Origin: Campylorhamphus procurvoides
Taxonomy: Eukaryota; Chordata; Aves; Passeriformes; Dendrocolaptidae
Assembly: GCA_013396655.1 (NCBI GenBank)
Contig: WBMV01005967.1
Coordinates: 253,202-317,201, forward strand
DNA: 64,000 nucleotides
Direction: 5' to 3'
Shown piece after piece: positions 12,963 through 25,900 of the stretch (the stretch's first letter is position 1; the number at the start of each line of letters is the position of its first letter). A program made the position numbers and the translations under genes. Below the pieces are notes generated by a model. The model ran no database searches. It saw only the letters and a program-made list of their open reading frames with translations, and was not told the DNA's origin.

Positions 12963-13060
12963 GTATCAGTTTTTCTTGCAAGTAAAGCAAGATGTTTTAC
13001 AGGGCCGTTTGCCTTGCCCAGTCAACACTGCAGCACAACTGGGAGCATATATAATTCAGT
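12963..13060 (+). CDS. EPB41L4A: EPB41L4A window exon 3: FERM F2 helices
   Basis: 98 nt, acceptor gttttag, donor gtaagt, phases 2 to 1. It encodes [20 protein letters not shown] and then a helix ending [10 protein letters not shown]. The motif F-L-Q-V-K-x-D-x-L-x-G-R-L-x-C-P is a strongly conserved F2 signature in 4.1-family proteins. The final T joins CT of the next exon to make Ser. Confidence 0.96.
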
Positions 13061-16024
13061 GTAAGTTCTTCTGGCCAACTGAGAGCTCATTTCTTTTAAT
13101 TGTGCATTATGATTAATTTTAAGTGATGACTGAAGACCTCTTTAACACTTTATCCATTTATTTCAAAACAGAACAAAACTAATGTGACTGATTTTATGTA
13201 AAGAACTGTCAATAGATGACCATTCTGAATAGGTAATGAATGAGAAATACAGAAGTTAATGTAAAGAAAAAAGCTGAAAGGTCAATCTGAAGACTGTGCT
13301 AAACATTCTTTACCTTGCTGAGGAATATCTTGCTGTGTGCTCAAGACTTTTTGACTTGCTCTGGACTATATGTAGAGTATGACAGAATCTTCATCAGAAG
13401 GTTTACAGATTTGAGAGGCTATTGGCAGCCTCCAACCACAAAGTCTGCCAAAGAAAAGATTCTTTCAGAAATTACATTATGTCAATATGAGTTCATCTGT
13501 TCTTGAAGGGAGGATGTGATTTGACTGGAAGTGAAGAATTTTCATTTTATTTATCATTTATCTACATTAACCCATCAGCAGTGACCTTTCCAGAAGTGGA
13601 TGTTACATCCTGCATATTTGATGGAACTAGCAGTCAATTAGAAAGAAGCTGTCTGTCTACCACGTGGTTATTCTTTGGCCAGTACAGCTCAAGCTCTATA
13701 TTCAAACACAATTGGTAACCAAAATTGATGTGATGAGCCATGTTGGGACCTCTGTAGTTTGGTATATGTTAAATTTAGATTTATCTGAAGTGGTATGTAT
13801 TAAGTAAAGATTATTATTGGTGTTACAATTGTGACTCAACAACATATAAACATAATATAACATAAAAAAATAGTCCTTCTTTCATGTCCATTTTAGAATA
13901 ACAAGGCAGAATAACTGTATGAAATGAGAACAGGCATTATGCAGAATTTCATGGTGTTTTACATATGTGTCTGAAAAGCTAAGATTTCAGGCAGCTTTTA
14001 TTTGTGTGCAATTATTTTTGACTTAATTTTTGCTTCTAAGAAATATGGCATGTCATACTCTGAAAAACTGTTTGCAATGCACATCTCATTTTACTGGCAT
14101 ACATGCCTTCCCTGGAAAATACTGCAAGTATGAAGCAGGAAAATATGCAATGATGGTGACATTTTCATTGTATTATGAGAAATGAGTAAAAAGAATAAAT
14201 TCTTCTCCTTTAATAATTTTTAAGGGGGTTAGAGCTGTTGTTTTGGTATAATATCCTGTTCCTATGATTCTAATCTAAGATATTCTGTTGGAAAACAATG
14301 AGAAAGCTTATGGGAGACATGAGAGTTAAAGCAAAGGTTACATCCAGTTGGTTAAAGTTAGTCCAGGCACCAGCAAGCACGCATTCCCATAGACTCTATA
14401 AAAAGCTTTATCCTTTTATTTAGGGTTGCAGTTGTTCAATGTATATAGAGACACTTGAGAAATGTCTGTGTCAGATACTGAACATATGAACCCAAGGTAT
14501 CAACACCAAGGTCAGGGGTGCCTTTTCAAGGGTGACAAGACAGACCAGGCTTTTGTTCCTTTCCCAGCTGAGATGAAGTGCATTTGTGGGAATTCAGGAA
14601 TAGCTCTTCTGGTGTGATGATGTCCGTGGTGTTTTCCCCAGTGGAGCTAGCAGATGCTGAGATCTGGAGTACAAACCAGGGCCATATGTTCTACTGCAGC
14701 CACAGGCCTGACTTTCACCATTCAGGTTTTGTTTGGGTGTCGTCTTTGGCCTCTGGGAAGATCCTTTTCTTAGCACAGAAACTATTTTCCTCTTTTTGTG
14801 ATCAGAGACGGCAGACTGTTACACTGGTGATGGTGGAAAAATCAATACCCATGGCACAGTTTGCAAAATATACCAATTTTCTTATTGGGAATGCTGGAGT
14901 TGTTGCTGTTATAGTAATTGCTCTTCTTATGCCTGCTGTGGGCAAGAACCACGTTATTTTTATTTTTCTTTTTTTTTTCCAGAGAAACTTCTCAATATCC
15001 TTACTGAACATATGAGTGTCTTTTTCTAACAATGTCATTCCAACATCTAGAAAGAGACATCAGTAATTAGATGAGTCTTCTTTCTTGGCTCTTGAAGGCT
15101 CATTTTGGTTACGTTTTTAGGCTTAGCAGTCATTGGATAGAAACTTTCTGTCAAGTCTTCCTCAGAGAAGCCCAGTCTGCAGATATTATTCAGGGTTGTT
15201 AAAAAATTGAAATACTAACTTTTGCAGAGTTTCTCAGACAGATGCACTTATAGTTAAGATCAGTAGATGTGAGTTCTGACCAAGGTCATATTTATTTTAT
15301 AATTACATTACAACATATGCAGACATGACAAATGTACACAAATTCAAGGTTGTTTCAAAGAAAATTATATTGACTATTCATTATGTTATTTCCTTTAAGA
15401 AAGTTCCTTTAAAAGTAATTTTTATTTTGAAAGGGGATTTAATATCTAGTAAATGCATCAATATTTTATTGGAAAAGGAAATTCTTGTGATTCCTCACAA
15501 GAAACACCACCATTAGAAGACCTTCCCTCCAGTTGTGTCAGGATATTTGTCTCCATTTGTGCTCCCAGAAATTTATGTTAGAAGTCCCAGCAATAATACG
15601 AATCAGTTCTGTCTGCAATATTGCAGCTTACCTTGAGAGCATAAATATTACAAAACTAGACTTTTCTTCTACACTTGTTTTACATATGCTGGCGAATAAT
15701 CTATGTCATTGAATTTAAGTTTTGCTGGCTTACTCAAAATAATGCCTAGCTTGTAAAGGTGGTAGATTACCTGTCAAGTCTTCTAGCTCTTTGAACCTTC
15801 TATCTATCTTTTAGAATGATTGAAGACATTTTTTCTTGGTATTACGTGTGCTAATGTGAATATTGTACTATCTTTTTTATTTTTTTTCATCTTACTGCAG
15901 AGGAAATCTTCTGTCAGTGGGACAGAGGTGGCTTGGCACCAGTAGGTTGATTAGACGACAAATTTTCTGTTTAAGATAAAGCATGGAAAGTAGGTGACCT
16001 TTGTTTTCTTCTTGTGTCCTGCAG
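13061..16024 (+). other. Intron after exon 3 (2964 bp)
   Basis: GT-AG intron in phase 1. Mostly unique. A GC-richer patch at about 14340-14960 has longer frames on both strands but no recognised product. Long minus-strand frames over 15892-16275 are shadows overlapping exon 4. Confidence 0.8.
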
Positions 16025-16145
16025 CTGAGCTGGGGGACTATGACCCGTACAAACACACCGCAGGTTATGTCTCGGAGTACCGCTTTGTTCCAGACCAGAA
16101 GGAAGAGCTGGAGGATGCCATAGAGAGGATACACAAAACTCTGAT
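16025..16145 (+). CDS. EPB41L4A: EPB41L4A window exon 4: FERM F2, GDYD motif
   Basis: 121 nt, acceptor cctgcag, donor gtaaga, phases 1 to 2. It encodes [20 protein letters not shown] and a following acidic helix ([10 protein letters not shown]). The E-x-G-D-Y-D core is a family hallmark, and the [11 protein letters not shown] wording is what points to EPB41L4A rather than other 4.1 paralogues. The donor splits the codon as AT|G, so the GT used lies directly after AT at 16145. Confidence 0.97.
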
Positions 16146-19100
16146 GTAAGAATTCAGTACTCTTGGGAGCTTGGCAGGTGATGCCAGATTCAGAGATGCT
16201 TTGTGGGTGGGGAGGAACAACTTGTGGTGCAGAGTGGAGGTCTCTGGACTTGAGGAAAGAGCACAGGGCATCCAATTATGCCTCTCAGAAACAGAAAAGG
16301 TTTTATATAATTGAAGTCGTTCCTTTAGGAACTGAGTAGGACAATAACTGGAAATGTGAGGTCTGTCAGACCCAAGTATGGGTGTTTCAGAACCAGCAGT
16401 TTTAATAAAACATAAGCCAGAAGTTCAACCATACATAAAGCCAAAATAAACATTTACTTGCTTATCTCCAAGTTCATGTTCCTTGTAAGTGCAAAAAAAC
16501 TTGTTCTAACAAATCTGAGTTAGCTGCAATTGTGATATAACCATTTATTAGGATGAGAGCAATAAGAAACATTTTATTAATGTGTTCATCATACCCTTTG
16601 TCAAAGTAATGCAGACATAATCAGTTAGACATCTTCTATGTAAATCTAGATATCTTGATTCTCTTGCTATAATGAAGCCACACTCTGGATAAAGGTTAAG
16701 TAATTTTTGCCTGCAGTTATCGTGTATTGCTGTTATTTGTGTCTTGTTTAATGAGAATAGGTACTAACTTGGGGTCACAGCTGTTCTCTCTGAAAAGTTC
16801 TCCAGTAATTGCAGTCTGTGATGGTTGCCACATTGACCTGAGCTTTCTCTTCCAGGGAAGACACTCTGTTCAATAAGTGTTTCTGTGTGTTTACATGACA
16901 GTGTTACAGTAATTGATGCATTTCAGAGTTCTTACCACAGGTACTTTTGTGAAGTAAAAAAATGCTGTTGTTTTTTAATAATCCAGGGGCTGGAAACTGA
17001 GTCACAGATATTTGGTTGGGTTCAGCATCACAGAAATTGTTTGAGAGAAATGAAACTTGAGATGTATTACTGTGAACCAGGTCACCAAATGCTAAGCAGC
17101 CCTAATTCATCTCTCTCAAGTTTCTGTAGTCATTAGTGTAGTGAATCTAATTTGCCTCAAAAGGTTTGTAACCTTGAAGGTGAAACTCAGAAGCTGGGGG
17201 AACAGCAGTTGTGAAGGGGACTGTTAACTTTCATCACAGTCTCTACTGCTTTTAGGTTTATTGACTTAGAGCTCTTTAGCTGCTTGGTTGCAGTGAGGGT
17301 GTCAGGGATTTAGTAGAATCAGAATAAAGAGTAAAATGAAGGTGCAGCCACTGCTATCTCAACCTGATTTTAATCGTCAACACTGCCAGCACAGACTTCT
17401 GCACAAGTGATGGCAGACTCTTTAGTTAAGAAGTTTGAAGCTGTAATGGAAAAGGGCATCCCAAATTATCTAACTGACCAGAGATACTTCAGGGAGAGGT
17501 CTGGTATATGATTTGGAAGAATGTTATTCTTTTTGGGTCCCAGCATGAAAACACAGGGGTGGGGTTTGTTTGTTTGTTTTGGTGTGGGGTTTTTTTGTGT
17601 TTGCTTATGTTTTCAGGACAGCTGTGGCACTGCACATACTTTGTTTCTGCTAGTTATGCCCAGAAAAACCATTTTTGTTAGCATATTTTCTTTCCACTTC
17701 TTTTATGCAGCATTAGAGCTATTCAGGGAATCAATAAGAATGCAATTTTCTGAGCAAATTTCTATATCACGAAAGGTGAGGGAAGTCAGAGAGTGGAGGG
17801 GTTTTCTGACTGCATGGAGTCTCTGCAACCTCCCTGCTGTGACTGTTGTTCCATCTATAAAAGAGCATGACAATCCCAAGGTTGGATAGCAATGTGAGGT
17901 GACCTGAAGTCGTCATGCATAGCTGGGGAATGAAGCCGTGGCTCCGGGGCTTCCATCTTCTTCCTTCAGAAGCTCCAGCTCACATCTTTACTTCCTTTAA
18001 TGTTTTTGCAAACACAATTTCTTATACAGATATGAAGTGTTATGTTTATGATGTGTAAATGTGCTATAAAAGCACACACAGTTGTCATTTGAGCCTTTTG
18101 GTGCTTTCAGAGAGGTGAGAATAGAGGAATAAGTGCATCAGCTTTTTCTCTAAGTAAGATCAGTAAGGAAAGACCAACAGCAGTATTTAAATTGGTGTTG
18201 GATTCTAGCACTGATTCAGTAATGGGGTCGTCCACTTTACTCAGGACTGATGTTTAACCTGCCGGGGAGTTCAATGAGACAGTACTGCTCCAGTGAAAAT
18301 TTTGTTTATATTTCTGAGAGCTACTAGCAAGAATTTCAAAAAAAATCAAGCCTGTGGAATAAATTTTTAGAGCAAAAATGCATAGAAGACATGACAGATG
18401 TGACATCACTGACGTGCTGAACATCCAGTGTTCTGCATATTCTGAATACAGATAATGAATGACACCTACTGGGAAACCCAGCTCTGGAAGAAAGGGATTT
18501 CTTTTACAAGTTTTAGATCTGCTGCTTTTCCAAGGATCCTTGCAAAGAAGAGCTAACATCTGAAACAGTGGGAGTGCTGCTACAGGGAGAAGATGAGCTC
18601 AAGCAGCCCATCTTCCAGATACAAAGAAGGCATTTTGAAGACCTACGCTATTGCATTCAGCAATGCTGTTTTGTGCCTTTGACACTGGAAGTGGTTTTTA
18701 CCTTGTGAGGCTTAACACAAAGTTGGGAACACCTGGACAGTAGCTGCCAGGCTGGAGAGAATGGGGAGATGAGAAGCAGGAATGTGCATATTGTTGGACT
18801 TTTCCAGGTCTTGAGTCAAAATGTTGAGCTGTGTTTCACACGTTGAATTTGAAAGATAGCAAATCCAGTGAAGTATTTCCTCAAGAAAACAATTGTAGGG
18901 TGAAGCAAGTCATACATCTGTTTGAGTTGATAATTTTACAAGATGTCTGTACTTTGCCATTAACAGTCCAGTAGCTTTCACAGAAGTATTGAAAAAGAAT
19001 AAAAATGAAAATGCAGTTTCAGCTCTTTCAAACCTGAGTAGGGAATCTTGCTCTTGTATCAATGACAGATATTAAAGGAAGAACAAACTAAATTCCAAGG

Positions 19101-19820
19101 ATTTATTTTTTTTATTTTGTTAATTTTGAAAAGAACTCCTCTGTCAGCAGTGTCAAATATATTCTTGGTAGCTGGGTTTTTTATTTTTCACCAGTTTTCC
19201 CCAGTCTTTTCCTACCAGCATGCTGCTGATGGTACTTTTTAACTGATGGATTGATATCTGCAGATAGAAAGACAGACTGGGTCTTTGAAACTGCTAATGG
19301 CATGAGACAAACACCAAACTTTGTTTTCATAGTAGCACACTAGGCTACTACAAGTTGGTGTGATTTTCTGTAGCCAAGCTTTTATGAAGAAAGGGATATT
19401 TTGCCTGAAGTCATGAACCCTGCTCTCAGAAATAGCTTCAGCACTGCTGTGTGGAAATAGTATCCCAGTCAGTCATATCATTCCTGCTTTATTAATAATC
19501 ACAGTTACTGGGAAAAAGCTATTTTTCATACTGAAGCCTAAAAATGGAATGTCTGAAGTGTGTTTGTGACAGCAGGGAAAAGATTAGCCACTCTAGTAGG
19601 CACACATTGTGTATGTGATAATATATGTGTCTGTGGTAAGAGACCACTAGAGGTCTGGTCTTACTTGTAGCAAGAGCTACAGTGTTGAAAAGGCAAAATA
19701 ACATCTAAAAACCTGGTGGGAAGGGCTGTGTATGTGTCCAGCAAACTGTGTTTATTAATATGATCAATTTTTGTATGCTGACTGGAAGTGCAAAGTTCTT
19801 ACACAGAATTTTGTTTGCAG
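16146..19820 (+). other. Intron after exon 4 (3675 bp)
   Basis: GT-AG intron in phase 2. Unique AT-rich DNA; a short GTTTG-rich stretch near 17560-17600. Nothing else recognised. Confidence 0.8.
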
Positions 19821-19908
19821 GGGTCAAGTTCCGGCTGAGGCAGAAGTAAACTACTTAGGTGTGGCTAAATCCCTGGAAATGTATGGAGTTGATCTCCATC
19901 CTGTTTAT
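19821..19908 (+). CDS. EPB41L4A: EPB41L4A window exon 5: F2 to F3 transition
   Basis: 88 nt, acceptor tttgcag, donor gtaagt, phases 2 to 0. It completes the Met codon and encodes [20 protein letters not shown] followed by YGVDLHPVY. The A-E-x-x-x-L-x-x-A-K-x-L-E-x-Y-G-V-D pattern is the last F2 helix leading into the first strand of the PH-like F3 lobe. It is the first phase-0 exon end in this series. Confidence 0.96.
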
Positions 19909-20873
19909 GTAAGTATTGTTTAAACTTGGTAACAGTGAAAAAAGTATTGTACTAATGTGAGAAACAGTATTTATATAGTTTAGTTGCCACAGAGGGACTT
20001 GAAAGGATACACTGGACTTAAGAAATGCAAAAGAAGATGTATTTCTGGATGGAGACAGTTCAGTCATTCATACATACAGAAGCCTAATGGTTTTCAGATG
20101 AAATTATGTTGATTGTATTACACCTATAAAAAAAGCAATCAGTTATACTCTGGAAAAGACAATTCAGATAGATCAGAAGTAAACAGTATAAGTGTCAGAA
20201 GAGATGAGTGAGGGTTAGAGTCTTTGACAGAAAAATTTGCATATCATTTAAATAAGAACAAGTGTCTCCTGAAACCTTTTCTATACCACTGCAAAAAATT
20301 AGGGGAGGATAGCAGCAGCATGTCTGGCTTTTTAAAATATTTGTTGTGAAGGTTTTACTAAAGATCCAGAGTATGTTTCCAGTTTTTCCCATGTTGTATC
20401 ATGCAGCCTTGCAAGTTGTCTGTGTTGCCTCATCAAAAGCCTCCTCTTCTTTTGTATATCAGCATTATGTTGGGATTCGATCCAAGTCATCACCTGGAGG
20501 CTATGTGCTCCTGGTAGAAACATCACTCTATCTTGTTTGAATAATTGCGCTTGTGGCAGGTTTTTTTGAATAGAAGAAAATTGGGAGTTCAAATGGGGAG
20601 TTGTAATGTAGATAGTTCACTGAGTTAGATGTCAGTACTTTGTAAAATTACTGGAGAGAAAATAAAGAAATCAAGATACTACCAGCAGATTAAGTATGTG
20701 TTTCCTGCTGAAAAATGTGTAGCCTGCAATATATTTTTTAATGTGCCCTGTGGCTTAATTGTGTTCTTATCCCATGCTCTCTGCCCCTCCAACCCACAGA
20801 AAGCTGGGGGAGATTTTGGAACAAGATTCAACATGATTCAACAAAATCATGTTAAATTAGCAGAGAGCCTGGA

Positions 20874-20915
<42 letters not shown>

Positions 20916-22048
20916 TTTTTTTTTTTTTTGTGGGAAAATCCTTCCCTGGTTATTGGGGGGGNCTGGTTAATGAGGGCTGAGTTGCAATACGCCCAAGTCT
21001 AGCCCATGAACATCCCTGTTCTTACTTAAATTACAACAGCAACAGAAACCCTCATTTGTAACTGAAGCCACACACATCACGAGGTGTAGTTCTTTTCCTC
21101 ATTTGGTTGTATTAAAAGTAAAGTCACCTTTAGCAGTTAATCCTCTGAGGAGCACAGGCAGAACTTGCCAGGTGTGCTTGACTTTGTAAGATCTGTAGTC
21201 ACACAGGACACTTTCTGCAGTCAGTCTGTCTCACAGCAGGTATTTTTTGCTGTTCATGCTTTGCTGGTTTAGAGCTTGCAGGGCTCTTCTTCGTTGCCTC
21301 AGTGGCAGATGAATGAGCCTTTTTTTTTTAACTTTTTTTTTTAACCTCATGCACTAAGGTTTGCACCCTTTCTGTGTAGGTTTTCTGATTTTGTTTGCTG
21401 GCTGTAAACAGGGGAGGTGGGGTCCTTCTGCCACCCAGCCACCAGGGTTTTCACCCTCTTCTCTCCCAGTGTGGTTTGACATTTGTATACTGACTTCAGG
21501 AATGGTTTCCTCGGAGGAGGTGGCTGTGGCTGTTCCCTGTGTGCCACTGCCCATTCTGAATAGAAAAAGGGAAAGCTTGGCTCTCCCAAAGGAGCAGCTT
21601 CACTTGTTAGCAGTGTGCAGCTGACACTATTTTAGGAGGGAGAAAGCAGCTGTCTGGTTGTATTGTAGTAGAATAGGTCAGAAAATCACTATTTACCTTC
21701 AACTGAAAGTTGGGATATCTGTTGCGTTCATGCCTGAATAGAGTTTAGTTTCTGAGTTTTGGCCATTTACCAAATGAATTCCATATTAAAAAAAAATAGT
21801 TATTTTTGGTTTTCACTATGGCTTGTGAAAACTCATTCTTTCCCTCACTGCCATTCTTACTTGCCTCTTTGTCCCCATGCCTACAAATTCTTGTACAGGA
21901 GTTTTCGTCAGTAGGTCAAGTGCTATTTTCCCTTTTGCACAGAATAGAGCAGTAAATTCAAGTTGTCAGGATGACCTCCTCACTGGACCTCACTGGTACT
22001 GTGATGCCACTTGCAACTGTATGAATGATGTACACTTTTATTTTCTAG
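19909..22048 (+). other. Intron after exon 5 (2140 bp)
   Basis: GT-AG intron in phase 0. Contains a 33-base T run interrupted by one G and followed by 14 more T (20882-20929), then a G run and a single N at 20962. No gene seen. Confidence 0.85.
20882..20962. repeat. Long poly-T tract followed by G run and one ambiguous base
   Basis: T33-G-T14, then about 20 unique bases, then seven Gs and an N. CR1 elements do not carry poly(A) tails and I see no processed gene attached on the minus strand. It is probably a simple homopolymer with local base-calling trouble. Confidence 0.9.
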
Positions 22049-22137
22049 GGTGAAAACAAAACTGAATACTTTTTAGGATTAACACCCATAGGAGTTGTTG
22101 TCTACAAGAATAAAAAGCAAGTAGGAAAATATTTCTG
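22049..22137 (+). CDS. EPB41L4A: EPB41L4A window exon 6: FERM F3 first strands
   Basis: 89 nt, acceptor ttctag, donor gtatgt, phases 0 to 2. It encodes [19 protein letters not shown] followed by [10 protein letters not shown]. The L-G-L-T-P-x-G-V-x-V-Y motif is the diagnostic FERM F3 beta hairpin. The terminal TG joins G of the next exon to form the conserved Trp of Y-F-W-P-R-I. The following intron (22138-22525) is only 388 bp. Confidence 0.96.
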
Positions 22138-22525
22138 GTATGTATTATTTAAATGTGCAGTCTCCACTAAAACAGTAACAATGTTGTGTGGAAATGTATG
22201 AATTGTAATATCTCTTTGAAAGTTTAACTAATTAAATATAGCAATAGAAAAAAGTACAGTTGGAATTCTTAATATTTCTCTGGATTATGCAGATTTTTAA
22301 TACTTTGATAATTAAGTATTGAAAATGGTAGTTCACTTTTACCACAGTCATACTGAAATGTTTACATACCACTAATCTTTTACTGATACCTGGGACATAT
22401 CTGAAAAATAAATCCACCTGTGAATTCTTCTTTGTCTTTGTGTGTAAATACATACAACTTTATATTTTATGAAATTAGAGGCTCATGAAGTTCTGTCTGT
22501 CTTTTTTTTTTTCTCAATGTTACAG
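22138..22525 (+). other. Intron after exon 6 (388 bp)
   Basis: Shortest intron in the window, GT-AG, phase 2, with a T-rich acceptor tract. No internal feature. Confidence 0.9.
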
Positions 22526-22589
22526 GCCTAGAATTACAAAAGTTCACTTCAAGGAAACACAGTTTGAACTTAGAGTCCTGGGAAAAGAT
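22526..22589 (+). CDS. EPB41L4A: EPB41L4A window exon 7: FERM F3, FxWPRI block
   Basis: 64 nt, acceptor ttacag after a long T tract, donor gtaagt, phases 2 to 0. It encodes PRITKVHFKETQFELRVLGK plus D. With the split Trp this gives W-P-R-I-x-K-V-x-F-K, a conserved F3 strand pair. The next coding exon is 9.6 kb away, the largest gap in the window. Confidence 0.96.
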
Positions 22590-22782
22590 GTAAGTTCTTA
22601 TTTAAGCCTGAAAGGATAAAAAAAAAAGTAAACTCAACTCTGATGAAGTGAGAGATTTTTTGTGTCCATCAAAGTCTAATTTATTTTATTGAAATTTACT
22701 GTAAGAAACCATCAAAGTGAAACTTATTTTATGGATAATTACTGCAAGAAAATTATGTTATCCTCAAGTGCAGCACCCTGGT

Positions 22783-22920
22783 AACATAGGATGGCTTGAA
22801 TTGCAAAGGAGCTCAAAGATCACACCATTCCAGTGCCCTTGCTGTGGTCAGGGACACCTTTCAGCAAACCACATTGATCAAAGCCCCACCCAGCCTGGTC
22901 TTGAATGTTCCTGGATTTGC
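22783..22920 (-). repeat. CR1 3' remnant, about 140 bp
   Basis: Reverse complement of a degraded CR1 3' UTR (ggatggcttgaattgcaaagg, agatcacaccattccagtgc, gatcaaagccccacccagcc). It lies about 190 bp after exon 7 and is antisense to the gene. Confidence 0.82.
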
Positions 22921-25900
22921 TTGCAGTTTTATTAAAGAAAGAGAAGAGGGAAAAGTTTTCTGTCTGTGCTTTGTAGCAAGGGGAGGGACCTTCAGTAGGA
23001 CTGAAGTAGGAATTTCATAACAAATTTTCATCACTGTAGGTTGTGCTCTGTAAATCAGATTCTGCAATGCCTTGTTTATGGGGTTGTGCAAGTCCCTAGT
23101 TCAAAGTGCTTTTAAACTAGGCTACAGGGAAAGCTGATATTAAAAAAATGTGGATGAAGGAAAACTCCCAAAGCTGCTGGGCACAAGCAATTTTGTAGCT
23201 TGAACACAGGCAGTGACATTATGTAGCTTGAAACCTGTTTGGCAGAGTTTAATGTCATGTGCTGTAAGGCCATTTGAGAGAAAGCAATGTGGGTTCCAGT
23301 GGATAAAGGATAGCAGGTTAATAGCAGGAGAGGACATTTTAAGGCAGAGTCAGTGGAAAAAAGACAAAGATATTTATCACCTAAAAGCATGTGGGGTAAG
23401 GGGAGTGCTGAGGATGTGGGAAAAATAATAAAGTGGAATAAAACAAATAGTTGCAGTCAACCTGTAAAGTTGGGTATCTGGTTTAGTTATAAATCTAGTT
23501 TGTGGAATAACTTTTGAAAATACTTTGTATGTTTCTTTGGAAGATCAGAGCTGAAAGTTTATTGTTGTATTAACCTGCTGGTAGTAATGCCCTTTGCTGT
23601 TTCCCTGTGTGTCTTTGTTCACCTATGTAGTACTTACTAGTTTTTTCTGTGATTTTTCCATAAGGCCTTTTGGTATGTTCAATACATTCAGAGAAATATA
23701 AGTGTACCCCTGACTGGTTGTCTTGCTTCTGTCGTGGACAGCATGTTTTGTGTCTGCAGATGTATTGGCAAATGTTGCTCTTGCTACTCCCAAGTGGTTT
23801 GGTGTGGTAAGCTGTAGATTTTCTTTCTGCTGGTGTGTTTGTTGAAATAGGAGAGGTGTTTGAAAGCTGGGGGAGGGTTGGGGAAACTTGTCACAGTGTT
23901 TCTTACAGAGGGTGAATGATAGTTCATGTATAAACAAGTCCGAGTTTGACTTTGAATGAACTGCTTGGAAGTGAAGCTGCAGTTTCTGGTTGATGCCATA
24001 TTTGTACAGTTTTTGTCTGAACCTTGTGGAACTGCCAAGGTTTAACATGGTGAGCAGAAAACCTGGAAGCTTTAGAAAATGTGCTTAATTTGAGCCTGAA
24101 TGTTGATGGCTGGTGAACACTTACTATTGTGATCATAAGGCAAACATTTTGACAGAACTTGGTAGTTTCAAGCCTCAACAGGTACTTCTAGGAAATCGTT
24201 CAAGAGGACTGTAAGTACAGGGGTGTGTACCATCATTAAATTCTCCCTGGCACCTAATACTAATTTGAAGTCTTTCTACAGTGTTTCATATCCTTACAAG
24301 ATCAGGAAAGACTAAAATGGCACCGAAAAATCTTCCTTTTTTTTTTTTTTTAAAGGAGTCTGGTGGTATTTTGAACAAAATTATGTCTTGTAATAAGTAA
24401 ACAGTAGCCTTTGTCCCAGGATTAAAGCCATTGTAGCAATTTATGCAGTTCTATACCACAGGAGCCAAAGCTCATCAGTGTATTTGTATGAATGTGTAAT
24501 CCTATACTCCTCAAAAAATTAATTCACAAATTCATTTTATTCCTCAGTTTCTTGGAATAAACGCCATCAGTTTGTCCTTTGCTGTGGGACATGACTTTAC
24601 GTTAGGAAAGTAAATGTGCCATTTTTACTCCCTCCTGCCTCTAGGGATATCACTTTACAGCCCAGGAAATTAATGCTTTCCTTGTATCATATGTACTATG
24701 GAATGTTTTACATGTTTCGAGTTTGTTGGAAAGAACTCCAGAAAATATTCTGGAAGAGTAGAAATAATAGGGATTTCACCATGTCTCAAATAGAACTAAC
24801 ACCATGTAATGGAGCAGGTTATTTCTGAGTGAATCGAGTGCTTTGTGTGAATCATGTTTTCCATATGGTAATGAAAACTCTGTGCAGGATGGATTTTGGT
24901 TCATGTTTCGACAGACAGTGCCTACCTTTATTCACAGTGGCAGGCACCTTTCACAGGTAACCCTGCACATCAAGAGGAAGCTGTTGGTGCCTTTAGTACC
25001 AACAAAGTGCTGCTCTTCCCCTTGTAGTAACTTCTTTATTCTCCCTTCCTGAAATTTGTTTGAGATTTTTTTTCAAACCTAGCAGAACACGGTGGAAATG
25101 GACATCTTGATCTTTTTGACAGATGATAGGTGTAGTCTAAACAGATAGGTCTATGTTTTTAGGCTACCTTAAAACCACACTGTGAGGTGTCTATGTCAGG
25201 CATAGGTATGGTTGCTCATTTTGTTGTTTGCATTGCTTCACTTTTCTTAAACTTGATGTTTACTGAGCAGAATATATTACTGCTTAATGTCTTAATAAAA
25301 TAAGTCACTTTGCCTTTTCTGTTTTGTAGTGTAACCTCTTGTACTCTTTCATATCCCTTTTATGAGAATAATTCCTGTATATTTAGCTTCCTTATACTTT
25401 TTCCCTGCATACCTGTTGCTATTGTGTACAACCATGACCATCAGTATTTTGGTTTTATCTTTCACTACTTTCTTTGTGTTATACATTTTCTCCCTAAGGC
25501 TATTGTCCCTTCATAAACAAAATACCACCTTTAGTATTTGTCTATCCATGACTTATCCTGACACATGAGACTGGAACTCTTTTTCACTGATGTTAATCAT
25601 TGAATCAGTATTCATTGTTCCCTGAGTAGACCCATGCTATGAATTCTGATCTATAAACATGTTAGGCTTTCTGTGGCACCATTAACTATCAGCATGAAAT
25701 TAGGAACCCTTTCCTTGCAGGGACTGCACAGAAGGATTCGCTGCATATGACAAATCATTGCAAAGAATTTTTTAAGGTGAGAAAAGGGTTTTTTCCTGAG
25801 GTTTTCCTTAAGAAAACTAAGAAATCCATCTAATACTGGTGCACAATTCCTGGTAGGGATAGATGTCTGTTGAACAACCTTGCTGGAAGCAATCCAGCAA

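Noticed and set aside
15892..16275. Two overlapping minus-strand frames of 127 and 68 codons
   Set aside because: They are shadows of exon 4 and its flanks; the + strand reads conserved FERM sequence.
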